Shown piece after piece: positions 20,050 to 31,227 of a stretch of 64,000 nucleotides of DNA (within the stretch, counting starts at the first letter, position 1; each line of letters opens with the position of its first letter). The DNA is taken from assembly GCF_902832885.1 (NCBI RefSeq), contig NZ_CADFDK010000001.1, positions 434,001 to 498,000 of the forward strand, in the 5' to 3' direction. The notes beneath the pieces were generated by a model. The model did no database searches. It had not been told where the DNA came from and was given only the letters and a program-made list of their open reading frames with translations. The stretch is from Burkholderia seminalis DSM 23518 (GTDB lineage: Bacteria; Pseudomonadota; Gammaproteobacteria; Burkholderiales; Burkholderiaceae). The translations under genes and the position numbers were made by a program.

Positions 20050-20129
20050 ACAGGCGTTCGCGGGCCGTGCTTCGACGTGCATATCGTTGAAGCGAAACGG
20101 AAAAATTCGGAATCGCCCGCGAACATAGG

Positions 20130-20135
20130 TAGAAT
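20130..20135 (+). promoter_or_regulatory. possible -10 element upstream of purA
   Basis: TAGAAT lies 27 bp before the purA ATG, with a weak TTCGGA 18 bp upstream as a -35 candidate. Confidence 0.3.
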
Positions 20136-20153
20136 ACGTTTTTAACCAGCTAA

Positions 20154-21509
<1,356 letters not shown>

Positions 21510-21516
21510 TTCCAAG

Positions 21517-22113
21517 ATGACGCAGCAAATCACGATGACGGCGGCAGACTTGATGACCGATCCGCGCAACGACGACAAGAACCTGTGGGTAGGCTGGGAC
21601 GAGTATCACCGTCTGATCGAGTTGCTCGCGCTCCAGGTGCACGCGTCGGGCTGGAAGTTCGACCAGATCCTGTGCCTCGCGCGCGGCGGCCTGCGCGTCG
21701 GCGACCAGCTGTCGCGCATCTACGACGTGCCGCTCGCGATCCTCGCGACGAGTTCGTACCGCGAAGCGGCCGGCACCGAGCAGGGTGAGCTCGACATCGC
21801 GCAGTACATCACGATGACGCGCGGCAACCTCGCGGGCAACGTGCTGCTGGTCGACGATCTCGTCGATTCGGGCGTCACGCTCGCGCGCGTGCAGGAGCAC
21901 CTGAAGGAGCGTTACCCGTCCGTGACGGCCGTCCGCTCGGCCGTCCTCTGGTACAAGGGTTGCTCGAAGGTCAAGCCCGACTATCACACGCAGTTTCTGC
22001 CGACGAATCCGTGGATTCATCAGCCGTTCGAGGAGTGGGACACGGTGCGTCCGCACAACCTCGAGGCGTGGATCAAGCGCGGTCGCGCGCAGCGCGACGG
22101 TTCGGGCGCGTAA
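21517..22113 (+). CDS. phosphoribosyltransferase (hypoxanthine/xanthine type, COG2236-like)
   Basis: 198 residues from the ATG 7 bp after purA. The PRPP-binding motif VLLVDDLVDSGVTL lies at about 109-122, and CLARGGLRVGDQLSR supplies the PPi loop near residue 53. WVGWDEYHRLIELLALQV is typical of the small PRTases found in archaea and beta-proteobacteria. The base substrate (hypoxanthine, guanine or xanthine) cannot be read with confidence. Its location after purA suggests purine salvage. Confidence 0.88.
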   Translation: MTQQITMTAADLMTDPRNDDKNLWVGWDEYHRLIELLALQVHASGWKFDQILCLARGGLRVGDQLSRIYDVPLAILATSSYREAAGTEQGELDIAQYITMTRGNLAGNVLLVDDLVDSGVTLARVQEHLKERYPSVTAVRSAVLWYKGCSKVKPDYHTQFLPTNPWIHQPFEEWDTVRPHNLEAWIKRGRAQRDGSGA

Positions 22114-22144
22114 GCGCCTGGCCGATCGAAGGAAAGCCTGGTAC

Positions 22145-22168
22145 GGCGCCGCTTGCGGCGCCGTTTTT
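22145..22168 (+). terminator. Rho-independent terminator after the phosphoribosyltransferase gene
   Basis: GGCGCCGC and GCGGCGCC with a TT spacer, then G and five T. Starts 31 bp after the stop codon. Confidence 0.85.
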
Positions 22169-22340
22169 CATTGCGCGGCGGGGGCGTCGGGCGGTGCGTT
22201 TCACGAATCCGATAGTAGGCAGACGGCGCTGCCCCGGCTATGATGGCAGCCCTGCCACAGCTCGCGCCGGATTGCATGCGCAGCGTGGATCACGTGGTTC
22301 CAAGGCAACAGAGCAGGGCGGCGTTTCACGGGGGCGCGAG

Positions 22341-22346
22341 TAGAAT
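22341..22346 (+). promoter_or_regulatory. possible -10 element upstream of kup
   Basis: TAGAAT lies 43 bp before the kup ATG. The upstream -35 region is G-rich and unconvincing. Confidence 0.3.
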
Positions 22347-22389
22347 AGCGCTCGTTTTGTCCGACCCGGACCCGATTATTACGCTTCAT

Positions 22390-24306
22390 ATGAACGACAC
22401 GATCCACGCGACCGACGCCGCACACGCGCCGCATTCGACGCAACAACACTCGATGCGGGCGCTAGCGATAGCAGCCATCGGCGTCGTGTTCGGCGACATC
22501 GGCACCAGCCCGCTGTATTCGCTGAAGGAGGCGTTCAGCCCCGCACACGGCATTCCGCTCACCGAAGGATCGATTCTCGGCGTGATCTCGCTGCTGTTCT
22601 GGGCAATCATCCTGGTGGTCGGCGTCAAGTACCTGCTGTTCGTGATGCGGGCCGACAACAACGGCGAAGGCGGCGTGCTGGCGCTGATGGCGCTGTCGCT
22701 GCGGCCGCTCGACTCGAAGACCCGCGTCGCGGGCGCGCTGATGGCGCTCGGGATCTTCGGCGCGTGCATGTTCTACGGCGACGCGGTGATCACGCCGGCG
22801 ATCTCGGTGATGTCGGCGGTCGAAGGTCTCGAAATCGCGACGCCGCACCTGTCCCACCTCGTGTTGCCGATCACGATCGTGATCCTGATCGCGCTGTTCT
22901 GGATCCAGCGTCACGGCACCGCACTGGTCGGCAAGCTGTTCGGCCCGATCATGGTGCTGTGGTTCGTCGTGATCGCGGCGCTCGGCGTGTACCACATCGT
23001 GCGCGTGCCGGGCATCATCGCGGCCGTCAACCCGTATTACGCGGCGTCGTTCATGGCCGACCACCTGCTGCAGGCCTACGTCGTGCTCGGCTCGGTCGTG
23101 CTGGTGCTGACCGGCGCGGAAGCGCTCTACGCGGACATGGGCCACTTCGGGGCGAAGCCGATCCGGATCGCCGCGTACGGGCTCGTGATGCCGTCGCTCG
23201 TGCTGAACTACTTCGGCCAGGGCGCGCTGCTGATCCAGAATCCGAAAGCGATCGAAAACCCGTTCTTCCTGCTGGCGCCCGAATGGGGGCTGCTGCCGCT
23301 CGTCGTGCTGTCGACGGTCGCGACCGTGATCGCGTCGCAGGCCGTGATCTCGGGCGCCTATTCGCTGACGTCGCAGGCGATCCAGCTCGGCTACGTGCCG
23401 CGCATGAAGGTGCTGCACACGTCCGAGCTCGCGATCGGCCAGATCTACGTGCCGGTCGTGAACTGGCTGCTGCTGTTCGTGATCCTCTGCATCGTGGTCG
23501 GCTTCAAGAGCTCCGACAATCTCGCGGCCGCGTACGGCATCGCGGTGACGGCGACGATGGTGATCACCACGGTGCTCGCGTGCGTCGTGATGGTGAAGGT
23601 GTGGAACTGGAACCGGTTGCTGGTCGGCGCAATCATCACCGTGTTCCTCGCGATCGACCTCGGCTTCTTCGGCGCGAACCTGCTGAAGGTCGCGCAGGGC
23701 GGCTGGCTGCCGCTCGGCATCGGCGCGCTGCTGTTCTTCCTGCTGATGACCTGGTACAAGGGGCGTCACATCGTCAAGGAACGCACGGCGGCCGACGGTA
23801 TTCCGCTCGAGCCGTTCCTGCAGGGCTTGCTCGCGCATCCGCCGCATCGCGTATCGGGCACCGCGATCTACCTGACCGGCAACGACAAGCTCGTGCCCGT
23901 CAGCCTGCTGCACAACCTGAAGCACAACAAGGTGCTGCACGAGCGGACCATTTTCCTGACGTTCGTCACGCGCGACTTTCCCTATGTGCGCGACGACAAG
24001 CGCCAGACCTCGCGCGATGCGGGCGGCGGGCTGTACATCGTCAAGGCCGAGTACGGCTTCAACGAGACGCCGGACGTGAAGGCCGTCCTCGAGGAATTCG
24101 GCCGCGCGCACGACATGACGTTCGAGCTGATGGACACGTCGTTCTTCCTCGCACGCGAAACGGTCGTGCCGACCCACCTGCCCGGGATGTCGATCTGGCG
24201 CGAGCGCGTGTTCGCGTGGATGCACCAGAACGCCGCGAAGCCGACCGACTTCTTCTCGATTCCGGCGAACCGCGTCGTCGAGCTCGGCACGAAGATCGAG
24301 ATCTGA
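22390..24306 (+). CDS. kup: Kup-type potassium:proton symporter
   Basis: 638 residues from [10 protein letters not shown]; the frame is open further upstream but that part has no family-like sequence. The N-terminal motif [48 protein letters not shown] and about twelve membrane segments define the HAK/KUP/KT family. A soluble C-terminal domain (from about 485) contains [13 protein letters not shown]. It imports K+ with H+. It converges on tex with a shared terminator. Confidence 0.97.
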   Translation: MNDTIHATDAAHAPHSTQQHSMRALAIAAIGVVFGDIGTSPLYSLKEAFSPAHGIPLTEGSILGVISLLFWAIILVVGVKYLLFVMRADNNGEGGVLALMALSLRPLDSKTRVAGALMALGIFGACMFYGDAVITPAISVMSAVEGLEIATPHLSHLVLPITIVILIALFWIQRHGTALVGKLFGPIMVLWFVVIAALGVYHIVRVPGIIAAVNPYYAASFMADHLLQAYVVLGSVVLVLTGAEALYADMGHFGAKPIRIAAYGLVMPSLVLNYFGQGALLIQNPKAIENPFFLLAPEWGLLPLVVLSTVATVIASQAVISGAYSLTSQAIQLGYVPRMKVLHTSELAIGQIYVPVVNWLLLFVILCIVVGFKSSDNLAAAYGIAVTATMVITTVLACVVMVKVWNWNRLLVGAIITVFLAIDLGFFGANLLKVAQGGWLPLGIGALLFFLLMTWYKGRHIVKERTAADGIPLEPFLQGLLAHPPHRVSGTAIYLTGNDKLVPVSLLHNLKHNKVLHERTIFLTFVTRDFPYVRDDKRQTSRDAGGGLYIVKAEYGFNETPDVKAVLEEFGRAHDMTFELMDTSFFLARETVVPTHLPGMSIWRERVFAWMHQNAAKPTDFFSIPANRVVELGTKIEI

Positions 24307-24357
24307 CCGGACGCGGCGCGCGGGCCGTTCAGCCGCGCGCCACGGCTGCCGGCGCAT

Positions 24358-24387
24358 AAAAAAGCCCGCCTTTCGGCGGGCTTTCTT
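24358..24387. terminator. bidirectional terminator between kup and tex
   Basis: GCCCGCC and GGCGGGC with TTTC loop, flanked by six A on the left and TTTCTT on the right. Confidence 0.9.
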
Positions 24388-24408
24388 CTGGCGGCGGCTT
24401 TCGCGTGT

Positions 24409-26733
24409 TCAGCGCTTCAGCTTCGCGAATGCCGCGGCCATCGCGCCGGCCGGTTCCGGCTCGCGCGAGCGCTGCGGGCGAGCCGCGCCGCGCGCCGCGT
24501 TGCCGCGATCCTGGCCGCCGCGCGACGACATGCCGGGCGCTGCCGCGTCGTCGTCGAGGCGCATCGTCAGCGCAATGCGCTGGCGCTTCACGTCGACGTC
24601 GAGCACCTTCACCTTGACGACCTGGCCGGCCTTCACGACTTCGTGCGGGTCCTTGATGAACTTCGTCGACATCGCGGACACATGGACGAGGCCGTCCTGA
24701 TGGACGCCGATATCCACGAACGCACCGAACGCGGCGACGTTCGTCACGACGCCTTCGAGCGTCATGCCCGGCACGAGGTCCGACACCTTCTCGACACCTT
24801 CGCGGAACGTCGCCGTCTTGAATTCCGGCCGCGGATCGCGGCCCGGTTTCTCCAGTTCGGACAGGATGTCGCGCACGGTCGGCAGGCCGAAACGTTCGTC
24901 AACGAATTCCGTCGGGGACAGGCCCGACAGCGCTTCGCGGTTGCCGAGCACGTCGTCGATGCGCTTGTTGATCTTCGCGAGCATCCGTTCGACGACCGGA
25001 TAGGCTTCGGGGTGCACCGACGAGCGGTCGAGCGGGTTCTCGCCGCCGTTGATGCGCAGGAAGCCGGCGGCCTGCTCGAAGGTCTTGTCGCCGAGGCGCG
25101 GCACCTTGCGCAGGTGCTCGCGCGACGGGAACGGGCCGTTCGCATCGCGGTAGTCGACGATGTTGCGGGCGAGCGTCGCGTTCAGGCCCGACACGCGTGC
25201 CAGCAGCGGGACCGATGCGGTGTTCGCGTCGACGCCGACCGCGTTCACGCAATCCTCGACGACCGCGTCGAGCGAACGCGCGAGTTCGCGCTGGTTCACG
25301 TCGTGCTGGTACTGGCCGACGCCGATCGCCTTCGGCTCGATCTTCACGAGCTCCGCGAGCGGGTCCTGCAGGCGGCGTGCGATCGACACGGCGCCGCGCA
25401 GCGATACGTCGAGCTCCGGGAATTCCTTCGCGGCGAGCTCGGACGCCGAATAGACCGACGCGCCGGCTTCGGACACGACGATCTTCTGCAGGCGCAGCTC
25501 CGGGTGCTTCGCGATCAGTTCGCTCGCGAGCTTGTCGGTTTCGCGCGACGCGGTGCCGTTGCCGATGCTGATGAGTTCGGCCTGCGTCTGCGCGGCGATG
25601 CGGGCGAGTTTCGCGATCGAGCCGTCCCAGTCGCGGCGCGGCTCGTGCGGGTAGATCGTGTCGGTCGCGAGCACCTTGCCGGTGCGGTCGACGACCGCGA
25701 CCTTCACGCCCGTGCGCAGGCCGGGGTCGAGACCGATCACGGCCTTCGGGCCGGCCGGCGCGGCCAGCAGCAGGTCGTTCAGGTTGCGCGCGAACACGCG
25801 GATCGCCTCGGTTTCGGCCGTTTCGCGCAGTTGCGTGAGCAGTTCGTTCTCGATATGCGGCTGCACCTTCACGCGCCAGCACCAGCGGCAGACGTCGGAC
25901 AGCCATTTGTCGGCCGGGCGGTTCTGGTTCGCGATGCCGAAATGGCGCGCGATCATCGCCTCGCCGGGATGCGGCACCTGCGCGTCGAGCTCTTCGCCGA
26001 GGCCGAGCTTGACCGTCAGGACGCCCGCGTTGCGGCCGCGGAACAGCGCGAGGGCGCGGTGCGACGGCACGGTCTTGATCGTTTCCGCGTAGTCGTAATA
26101 GTCGCGGAATTTCTCGCCTTCCTCGTTTTCCTTGCCCTCGACGACCGCCGACGACACGACGCCCTGGTTGTGCAGGTAGTCGCGCAGCTTGCCGAGCAGC
26201 TCGGCCGTTTCGCCGAACTGTTCGGACAGGATGTCGCGCGCGCCGTCGAGCGCGGCCTTCACGTCGGCGACACCCTTGTCGGCGTCGACATACGCGGCCG
26301 CCTCGGCCTGCGGGTCGAGCAGCGGGTTCGCGAGCAGGGCCTGCGCGAGCGGCTCGAGGCCGGCTTCGCGGGCGATCTGCGCACGCGTGCGGCGCTTCGG
26401 CTTGTACGGCAGATAAAGGTCTTCGAGCACCTGCTTGCTGTCGGCCGCGTCGATCGCGGCGCGCAGTTCGTCCGTCAGCTTGCCCTGTTCGTCGATGCTC
26501 GACAGGATCGCCGCGCGGCGATCCTCGAGTTCGCGCAGATACAGGAGACGTTCCTCGAGCTGGCGCAGCTGCGTGTCGTCCAGGTTGCCGGTCACTTCCT
26601 TGCGGTACCGGGCAATGAACGGAACGGTCGAGCCTTCGTCGAGGAGTTGCACGGCCGCCGCGACCTGGCGCGGCTGGACGGACAGTTCGGTGGCGATGCG
26701 CTGTACGATCTTGAGTGCTACGGTTTCCGTCAT
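24409..26733 (-). CDS. tex: RNA-binding transcription accessory protein Tex
   Basis: 774 residues from [20 protein letters not shown]; longer in-frame starts add basic low-complexity sequence and are rejected. Domain order: N-terminal Tex helical region with [19 protein letters not shown], a YqgF/RNase H-like domain with [19 protein letters not shown] (about 330-450), helix-hairpin-helix repeats (about 500-560), and a C-terminal S1 domain with [26 protein letters not shown] (about 650-720), then an Arg/Gly-rich tail. Tex binds nucleic acid and affects transcription and toxin expression in several pathogens. Confidence 0.97.
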   Translation of the reverse strand: MTETVALKIVQRIATELSVQPRQVAAAVQLLDEGSTVPFIARYRKEVTGNLDDTQLRQLEERLLYLRELEDRRAAILSSIDEQGKLTDELRAAIDAADSKQVLEDLYLPYKPKRRTRAQIAREAGLEPLAQALLANPLLDPQAEAAAYVDADKGVADVKAALDGARDILSEQFGETAELLGKLRDYLHNQGVVSSAVVEGKENEEGEKFRDYYDYAETIKTVPSHRALALFRGRNAGVLTVKLGLGEELDAQVPHPGEAMIARHFGIANQNRPADKWLSDVCRWCWRVKVQPHIENELLTQLRETAETEAIRVFARNLNDLLLAAPAGPKAVIGLDPGLRTGVKVAVVDRTGKVLATDTIYPHEPRRDWDGSIAKLARIAAQTQAELISIGNGTASRETDKLASELIAKHPELRLQKIVVSEAGASVYSASELAAKEFPELDVSLRGAVSIARRLQDPLAELVKIEPKAIGVGQYQHDVNQRELARSLDAVVEDCVNAVGVDANTASVPLLARVSGLNATLARNIVDYRDANGPFPSREHLRKVPRLGDKTFEQAAGFLRINGGENPLDRSSVHPEAYPVVERMLAKINKRIDDVLGNREALSGLSPTEFVDERFGLPTVRDILSELEKPGRDPRPEFKTATFREGVEKVSDLVPGMTLEGVVTNVAAFGAFVDIGVHQDGLVHVSAMSTKFIKDPHEVVKAGQVVKVKVLDVDVKRQRIALTMRLDDDAAAPGMSSRGGQDRGNAARGAARPQRSREPEPAGAMAAAFAKLKR

Positions 26734-26877
26734 GTCGTGGATGATCTGCCTGCTGAAATCGCGGCGCGGGCCGGCAGGCCCGACGCGGCGGGCTGCATGG
26801 CGGGCCCGACGAGCCTGATGCCGCGGGTGAGTGAAGCGGGGCATTTTGCCATAAATGGCGGAGCGTCCAGCCGGGGG

Positions 26878-26886
26878 TGATAGAAT
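26878..26886 (+). promoter_or_regulatory. extended -10 promoter very close to the start of the coiled-coil gene
   Basis: TGATAGAAT matches TGnTATAAT. Its last base is 7 bp before the ATG at 26894, so transcription would begin about at the start codon, suggesting a leaderless or near-leaderless mRNA. Confidence 0.45.
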
Positions 26887-26893
26887 TTGACAC

Positions 26894-27643
26894 ATGTCCC
26901 GCAGCTTTCCTACGACGTTGCCAACTTCCCGAATTTCTCTCGTCGCGCTCGGCGCAGCGCTCGCCGCGGCTTTGTCCGCCGGGCCTTCCGGCGCGTTCGC
27001 GCAGGCCTCGGGCGCAACCGCGCCGGACGCCGTCGCGGCCGCGCCCGTTGCGGCCTCCGCCGCACCGGATTTCGACGCCCGTCAAAAAGTGCTCAATCAA
27101 CGCACCGCGGAAAACGATTATCGTTATGCGGTGGCCGAGCATAATTGCTACAGCACCTTTTTCGTCAATCACTGTCTCGGCAAGGCGCGCGACCAGATGC
27201 GCGACGAGCGCGCGAGCATCCGTCAGGAGCAACTCGCGCTCAACGACGAGCAGCGCGCGGTGCGCGCGCAGCAGCGCGACCAGCAGCAGGCACTGAAGCA
27301 GGCGCAGAACGCGGCGGAAGCGCCGCAGCGGGCGGCGAACGATGCGGCGAACGCGGCTGCGTTCCGCGACAAGCAGGAGCAGAATGCACTGAAGCAGGCG
27401 CAGCGCGGCGCGGAAGGGCCGCAGCGCGCGGCGAGCAAGCAGGCATACGACCAGAAGCAGGGCGACTTCCAGCGCAAGCTCGACCAGGCGCACCAGCAGG
27501 CGGCGCAGAAGGCGCAGGAGCGGGCGGACAACGCCGCGCGCTACGAGCAGAAGCAGAAGGAAGCCGCGCAGCACAAGGCCGATGTCGAGCGACGTCAGCA
27601 GGAAGCGGCCGAGAAGGCCAAGCAGCAACAGCAGGGGCAGTAA
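26894..27643 (+). CDS. secreted coiled-coil protein of unknown function
   Basis: 249 residues. A signal peptide (about 1-36, hydrophobic core [14 protein letters not shown], cleavage near AFAQA) precedes an Ala/Pro linker. A short globular part with two Cys in [16 protein letters not shown] (about 83-98) follows. The rest is a long charged helix rich in Q, A, K, R and E, likely a coiled coil, ending in poly-Q-rich sequence. Residues about 133-149 and 165-181 are an internal duplication. The two Cys could form a disulfide in the periplasm. Function is not recognised. The following 71-residue gene is also coiled coil. Confidence 0.8.
   Translation: MSRSFPTTLPTSRISLVALGAALAAALSAGPSGAFAQASGATAPDAVAAAPVAASAAPDFDARQKVLNQRTAENDYRYAVAEHNCYSTFFVNHCLGKARDQMRDERASIRQEQLALNDEQRAVRAQQRDQQQALKQAQNAAEAPQRAANDAANAAAFRDKQEQNALKQAQRGAEGPQRAASKQAYDQKQGDFQRKLDQAHQQAAQKAQERADNAARYEQKQKEAAQHKADVERRQQEAAEKAKQQQQGQ
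27290..27436 (+). repeat. imperfect direct repeat inside the coiled-coil gene
   Basis: About 51 bp at 27290-27340 recur at 27386-27436, offset by 96 bp (32 codons). The first 18 bases, GCACTGAAGCAGGCGCAG, are identical. Encodes the LKQAQ-x-AE-x-PQRAA helical segment twice. Confidence 0.7.
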
Positions 27644-27719
27644 CGTGTTGGATTGATCGGGATCAGTCTCGGGCGCGTCGGCATGCCAGCCGCCGCGCTG
27701 CTTCGATGAGGAGGCAACT

Positions 27720-27935
27720 ATGCAAAACCGTCACACGGAACAGCAGCAGGAATTGCACAACCGTTTGGCTGCATTGCAGGAGCAGCACCAGCAGCTCGCT
27801 CGGGAGATCGAGCTGAAGGAAGGGCACTCCGACATCGACGACATCACGCTGCACCGGCTGAAGAAGGAAAAGCTGGCAGCCAAGGACAAAATCATTCTGC
27901 TGCAATCGCAGCTCGAACCGGATAAGCGCGCCTGA
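27720..27935 (+). CDS. small YdcH/DUF465-type coiled-coil protein
   Basis: 71 residues, highly charged. Contains HNRLAALQEQHQQLAREIE and LKKEKLAAKDKIILLQSQL, the pattern of the DUF465 (YdcH) family, which forms a helical hairpin. The ATG follows GAGGAGGCAACT, a strong ribosome site. Function unknown; sits between the secreted coiled-coil gene and the helicase gene. Confidence 0.8.
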   Translation: MQNRHTEQQQELHNRLAALQEQHQQLAREIELKEGHSDIDDITLHRLKKEKLAAKDKIILLQSQLEPDKRA

Positions 27936-27990
27936 GCGCGGCCTGGCAAGCGCCGGCGCCGCCCGGGCGCTGGACACAGGAACGCTTGCC

Positions 27991-30240
27991 TTGAATTCAC
28001 CGCTTGAAGCCACCCCCGATGCCCGGCGTGAAGCGACGTCCGCCGGACGCGTTCGTGCGCCCGAAGGCACCTTCGAGCTGAGCCGCAAGCGCGTCGACGA
28101 ACTCGACACGATTTTCGGCGAGGGCGGGTTGCTGGCGCGCGCGCTCGACGGCTACCGGCCGCGTACCTCGCAGATCGAGATGGCGCGCGCGGTCGCGTCG
28201 GCGATGGAAGCGTCCGCGCGCCGGATGCCCGAGCCCGAGATCTTCGAAACACGCAAGCGGCCGGCGCGCCGCCTCGGCGACGGCGGCAAGGCAGCCGAGC
28301 CGGGCGCGGACGGCGCCGCATCAGCCGAATCCGACACCGATGCGGCCGACAACACGCTGATCGTCGAAGCCGGTACGGGTACCGGCAAGACCTACGCGTA
28401 TCTCGTGCCCGCGATGCTGTGGGGCGGCAAGGTGATCGTGTCGACCGGCACGAAACACCTGCAGGACCAGCTGTTCCAGCGCGACATCCCGACCGTGCGC
28501 AACGCGCTCGCGGTGCCGGTGTCGGTGGCGATGCTCAAGGGGCGCGCCAACTACCTGTGCCATTACTACCTGCAACGCACGGCCGACAACGGCCGCCTGC
28601 CGTCGCGGCAGGACACCGCGTATCTGCAGGAGATCGTCCGCTTCGCGAAGATCACGAAGAGCGGCGACAAGGCCGAGCTCGCGAGCGTGCCGGAAACGGC
28701 GCCCGTGTGGTCGATGGTCACGTCGACGCGCGACAACTGCCTCGGCCAGGAGTGCCCGCATTACAAGGAATGCTTCGTGATGCAGGCGCGGCGCGAGGCG
28801 CAGCAGGCCGACGTGGTGGTCGTCAACCATCACCTGTTCTTCGCGGACATCATGCTGCGCGACACCGGGATGGCCGAATTGCTGCCGAACGCGAACACGG
28901 TCATCTTCGACGAAGCGCACCAGTTGCCGGAGACGGCGACGCTGTTCTTCGGCGAGACGCTGTCGACCACGCAGATCCTCGAACTCGCGCGCGACACGGT
29001 GGCCGAGGGCCTGGGCCACGCGCGCGACGCGGTCGAGTGGGTGAAGCTCGGCGGCGATCTCGAACGTGCGGCGCGCGACTTGCGCCTCGCGTTCGCGAAC
29101 GACCAGATCGTGCGCATGTCGCTGGCGCAGCTCGGCGACGATCATCCGATGTTCGGCGCGCTCGACGCGCTCGACGTGGCGCTCGACGCGCTCGCGTCGG
29201 CGCTCGCGAGCCAGGCCGAGCGGGCGGAGTCGCTCGGCGCGTGCCTGCGGCGCGCGCGCGAGCTGCAGGATCTGCTGGCCGGCTGGGTCGCGCCCGGCGC
29301 GGCGGAGGCGGCCGCGCAGGCCGACGCGGCAGCGGCCGGCGACAAGGCGACCTCCGACGGCGATCCGAACGAGAAGGTGCGCTGGGTCGAGGTGTTCGCG
29401 CATACCGTGCAGCTGCACGAAACGCCGCTGTCGGTCGCGCCGATCTTCGCGAAGCAGCGTGCAGGTGTCCCGCGGGCATGGGTGTTCACGTCGGCCACGC
29501 TGTCGGTGCGCGGCGATTTCACGCACTACGCGGCGCAGATGGGCCTCAGCTCGCGCCGCTCGATGACGCTCGCGAGCCCGTTCGACTACCAGTCGCAAGG
29601 GCTGCTGTACGTGCCGCGCAACCTGCCTCAGCCGTCTTCGCCGGCGTTTACCGATGCCGTCTTCGATGCCGCGCTGCCGGCGATCGAGGCGTCCGGCGGC
29701 GGCGTGTTCATGCTGTGCACGACGCTGCGCGCGGTCGACCGGATCGCGTCGAAGTTGCGCGATGTCATCGAATCGCGCGGCTGGAACACGCCGCTGCTCG
29801 TGCAGGGCGATGCGAGCCGCACTGAGCTGCTTGACCGTTTCCGCGCATACGGCAATGCGATCCTGGTCGGCAGCCAGAGTTTCTGGGAGGGCGTCGACGT
29901 GCGCGGCGACGCGCTGTCGCTCGTCGTGATCGACAAGCTGCCGTTCGCCCCGCCGGACGATCCGGTGCTGGCCGCGCGTCTCGATGCCCTGACGAAGAAG
30001 GGCCTGAGCCCGTTCGCCGTGCATCAGCTGCCGCAGGCCGTGATCACGCTGAAGCAGGGCGCAGGCCGGCTGATTCGCGCGGAGACGGATCGCGGCGTGC
30101 TGATGATCTGCGACACGCGGCTCGTCGACAAGCCCTACGGGCGCCGGATCTGGCAGAGCCTGCCGCCGTTCAAGCGCACGCGCGAGATCGCGGTCGTGCA
30201 GGATTTCTTCGACGAGCATCGCTCGGACAAACGCATGTGA
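27991..30240 (+). CDS. DinG/YoaA-type ATP-dependent DNA helicase with Fe-S cluster
   Basis: 749 residues from a TTG start with AGGA upstream. Walker A is EAGTGTGKTYAYLVPA (P-loop about 129-135) and the DEAH box is at 307-310. Between them four Cys (C190, C250, C255, C261) have the spacing of the XPD/DinG 4Fe-4S domain. Helicase motifs near the C-terminus include SFWEGVDVRGD and KQGAGRLIRAETDRG. This is a 5'-3' superfamily 2 helicase of the XPD class, active on forks and R-loops. YoaA is an equally good name to DinG. A low-complexity insert occurs at about residues 92-115. Confidence 0.93.
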   Translation: MNSPLEATPDARREATSAGRVRAPEGTFELSRKRVDELDTIFGEGGLLARALDGYRPRTSQIEMARAVASAMEASARRMPEPEIFETRKRPARRLGDGGKAAEPGADGAASAESDTDAADNTLIVEAGTGTGKTYAYLVPAMLWGGKVIVSTGTKHLQDQLFQRDIPTVRNALAVPVSVAMLKGRANYLCHYYLQRTADNGRLPSRQDTAYLQEIVRFAKITKSGDKAELASVPETAPVWSMVTSTRDNCLGQECPHYKECFVMQARREAQQADVVVVNHHLFFADIMLRDTGMAELLPNANTVIFDEAHQLPETATLFFGETLSTTQILELARDTVAEGLGHARDAVEWVKLGGDLERAARDLRLAFANDQIVRMSLAQLGDDHPMFGALDALDVALDALASALASQAERAESLGACLRRARELQDLLAGWVAPGAAEAAAQADAAAAGDKATSDGDPNEKVRWVEVFAHTVQLHETPLSVAPIFAKQRAGVPRAWVFTSATLSVRGDFTHYAAQMGLSSRRSMTLASPFDYQSQGLLYVPRNLPQPSSPAFTDAVFDAALPAIEASGGGVFMLCTTLRAVDRIASKLRDVIESRGWNTPLLVQGDASRTELLDRFRAYGNAILVGSQSFWEGVDVRGDALSLVVIDKLPFAPPDDPVLAARLDALTKKGLSPFAVHQLPQAVITLKQGAGRLIRAETDRGVLMICDTRLVDKPYGRRIWQSLPPFKRTREIAVVQDFFDEHRSDKRM

Positions 30241-30298
30241 CGATCCGCGCGGCCGGCGCCGCGCGATCGCCCCCGCGGCGCCGGATTGCGGCGCCAAT

Positions 30299-30328
30299 AA
30301 AAAACCCGGCTCGATGGCCGGGTTTTTT
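30299..30328. terminator. bidirectional terminator between the helicase gene and bamD
   Basis: AAAAAACCCGGC and GCCGGGTTTTTT with a TCGATG loop: a 12 bp perfect stem whose A and T ends serve both convergent genes. Confidence 0.93.
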
Positions 30329-30361
30329 GTTCGTGCAACGGGCGTTGCGCCGCGCGGTTCG

Positions 30362-31186
30362 TCAGAACTGCCACCACGACTTCTTCGCGCCGGGGCGCGA
30401 ATGGCCCGTGACGTACGGGCTGTCGGGGAACGTGCCCGCGAGCACGCGCTTCGTGTCCTCGGCGAGCTGCGGCTGGTTCAGCTTGTTGTACGACAGGATC
30501 ATGATGTGCAGCGCATCTTCGATCGCCGGCGCACCCTTGTAATCCTTGATCGCGAGCTGGGCGCGATTGATTGCCGCCACGTAGGCGCCACGACGGTAGT
30601 AGTAGTCGGCCGCGTGCACTTCGTGCGACGCGAGCGCGTTGACGATGTAGCGCATCCGTGCCGCTGCATCGGGCGCGTACTTGCTCTTCGGGAAGCGGTC
30701 GACGACGACCTTGAACGCATCGTACGACTCGCGCAGCGCCTGCGGATCGCGTTCGCTCATGTCCTGGCCGGAGAAGCGCCCGAACAGGCCGAGATCGTCG
30801 TTGAAGTGGATCATCCCCTTCAGGTAGTACGCGTACGGGATATCCGGGTGATCGGGGTGGAGCTGGATGAAGCGGTCGACGGCCTGGTCGGCGGCGGCCG
30901 CTTCGTTGTCCTTCCAGTTGCAGTATGCAACGTTGATCTGTGCCTGCTGCGCGAAATGACCGAACGGATCGCGGCCTTGCAGCGATTCGAAATATTTCGC
31001 GCACTTGCCCCAGTCGCCGCCGGACAGTGCGTCCTGGGCCTCTGAGTATAATTTGTTATTCGACCAGGTAGCCGTCTCGTCCTGCTTCTGCGGCAAGCCG
31101 TGGCAGCCGGCGATGAGGGCCGCGGCCGCTACCGCCGCAGCCCGGGCGGCGGCGGTTCTGGCCGTGCGTTTGGTCGAATTCATCAT
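30362..31186 (-). CDS. bamD: outer membrane assembly lipoprotein BamD
   Basis: 274 residues from the first of two adjacent ATG codons (31184-31186; 31181-31183 is the alternative). The basic head and hydrophobic core end in the lipobox LIAGC (C28). The mature protein is TPR-like with YSEAQDALSGGDWGKCAKYFESLQGRDPFG and a conserved AAARMRYIVNALASHEVHAADYYYRRGAY segment. BamD is essential in most Gram-negatives and links BamA to BamCE. Divergent from rluD with 41 bp between starts, so their promoters overlap the opposite gene; TATAAT lies on this strand at 31280-31285. Confidence 0.96.
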   Translation of the reverse strand: MMNSTKRTARTAAARAAAVAAAALIAGCHGLPQKQDETATWSNNKLYSEAQDALSGGDWGKCAKYFESLQGRDPFGHFAQQAQINVAYCNWKDNEAAAADQAVDRFIQLHPDHPDIPYAYYLKGMIHFNDDLGLFGRFSGQDMSERDPQALRESYDAFKVVVDRFPKSKYAPDAAARMRYIVNALASHEVHAADYYYRRGAYVAAINRAQLAIKDYKGAPAIEDALHIMILSYNKLNQPQLAEDTKRVLAGTFPDSPYVTGHSRPGAKKSWWQF

Positions 31187-31227
31187 GCTCGCATGTCCTA
31201 GCTTCAAGTCTCGGTGACCCAGTCTAA

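Noticed and set aside
24643-26880. 745-residue plus-strand frame opposite tex
   Set aside because: Arg/Val-rich with no motifs; tex on the minus strand is fully motif-supported.
30314-31045. 243-residue plus-strand frame opposite bamD
   Set aside because: Arg/Val-rich antisense frame; bamD on the other strand has a lipobox and TPR sequence.
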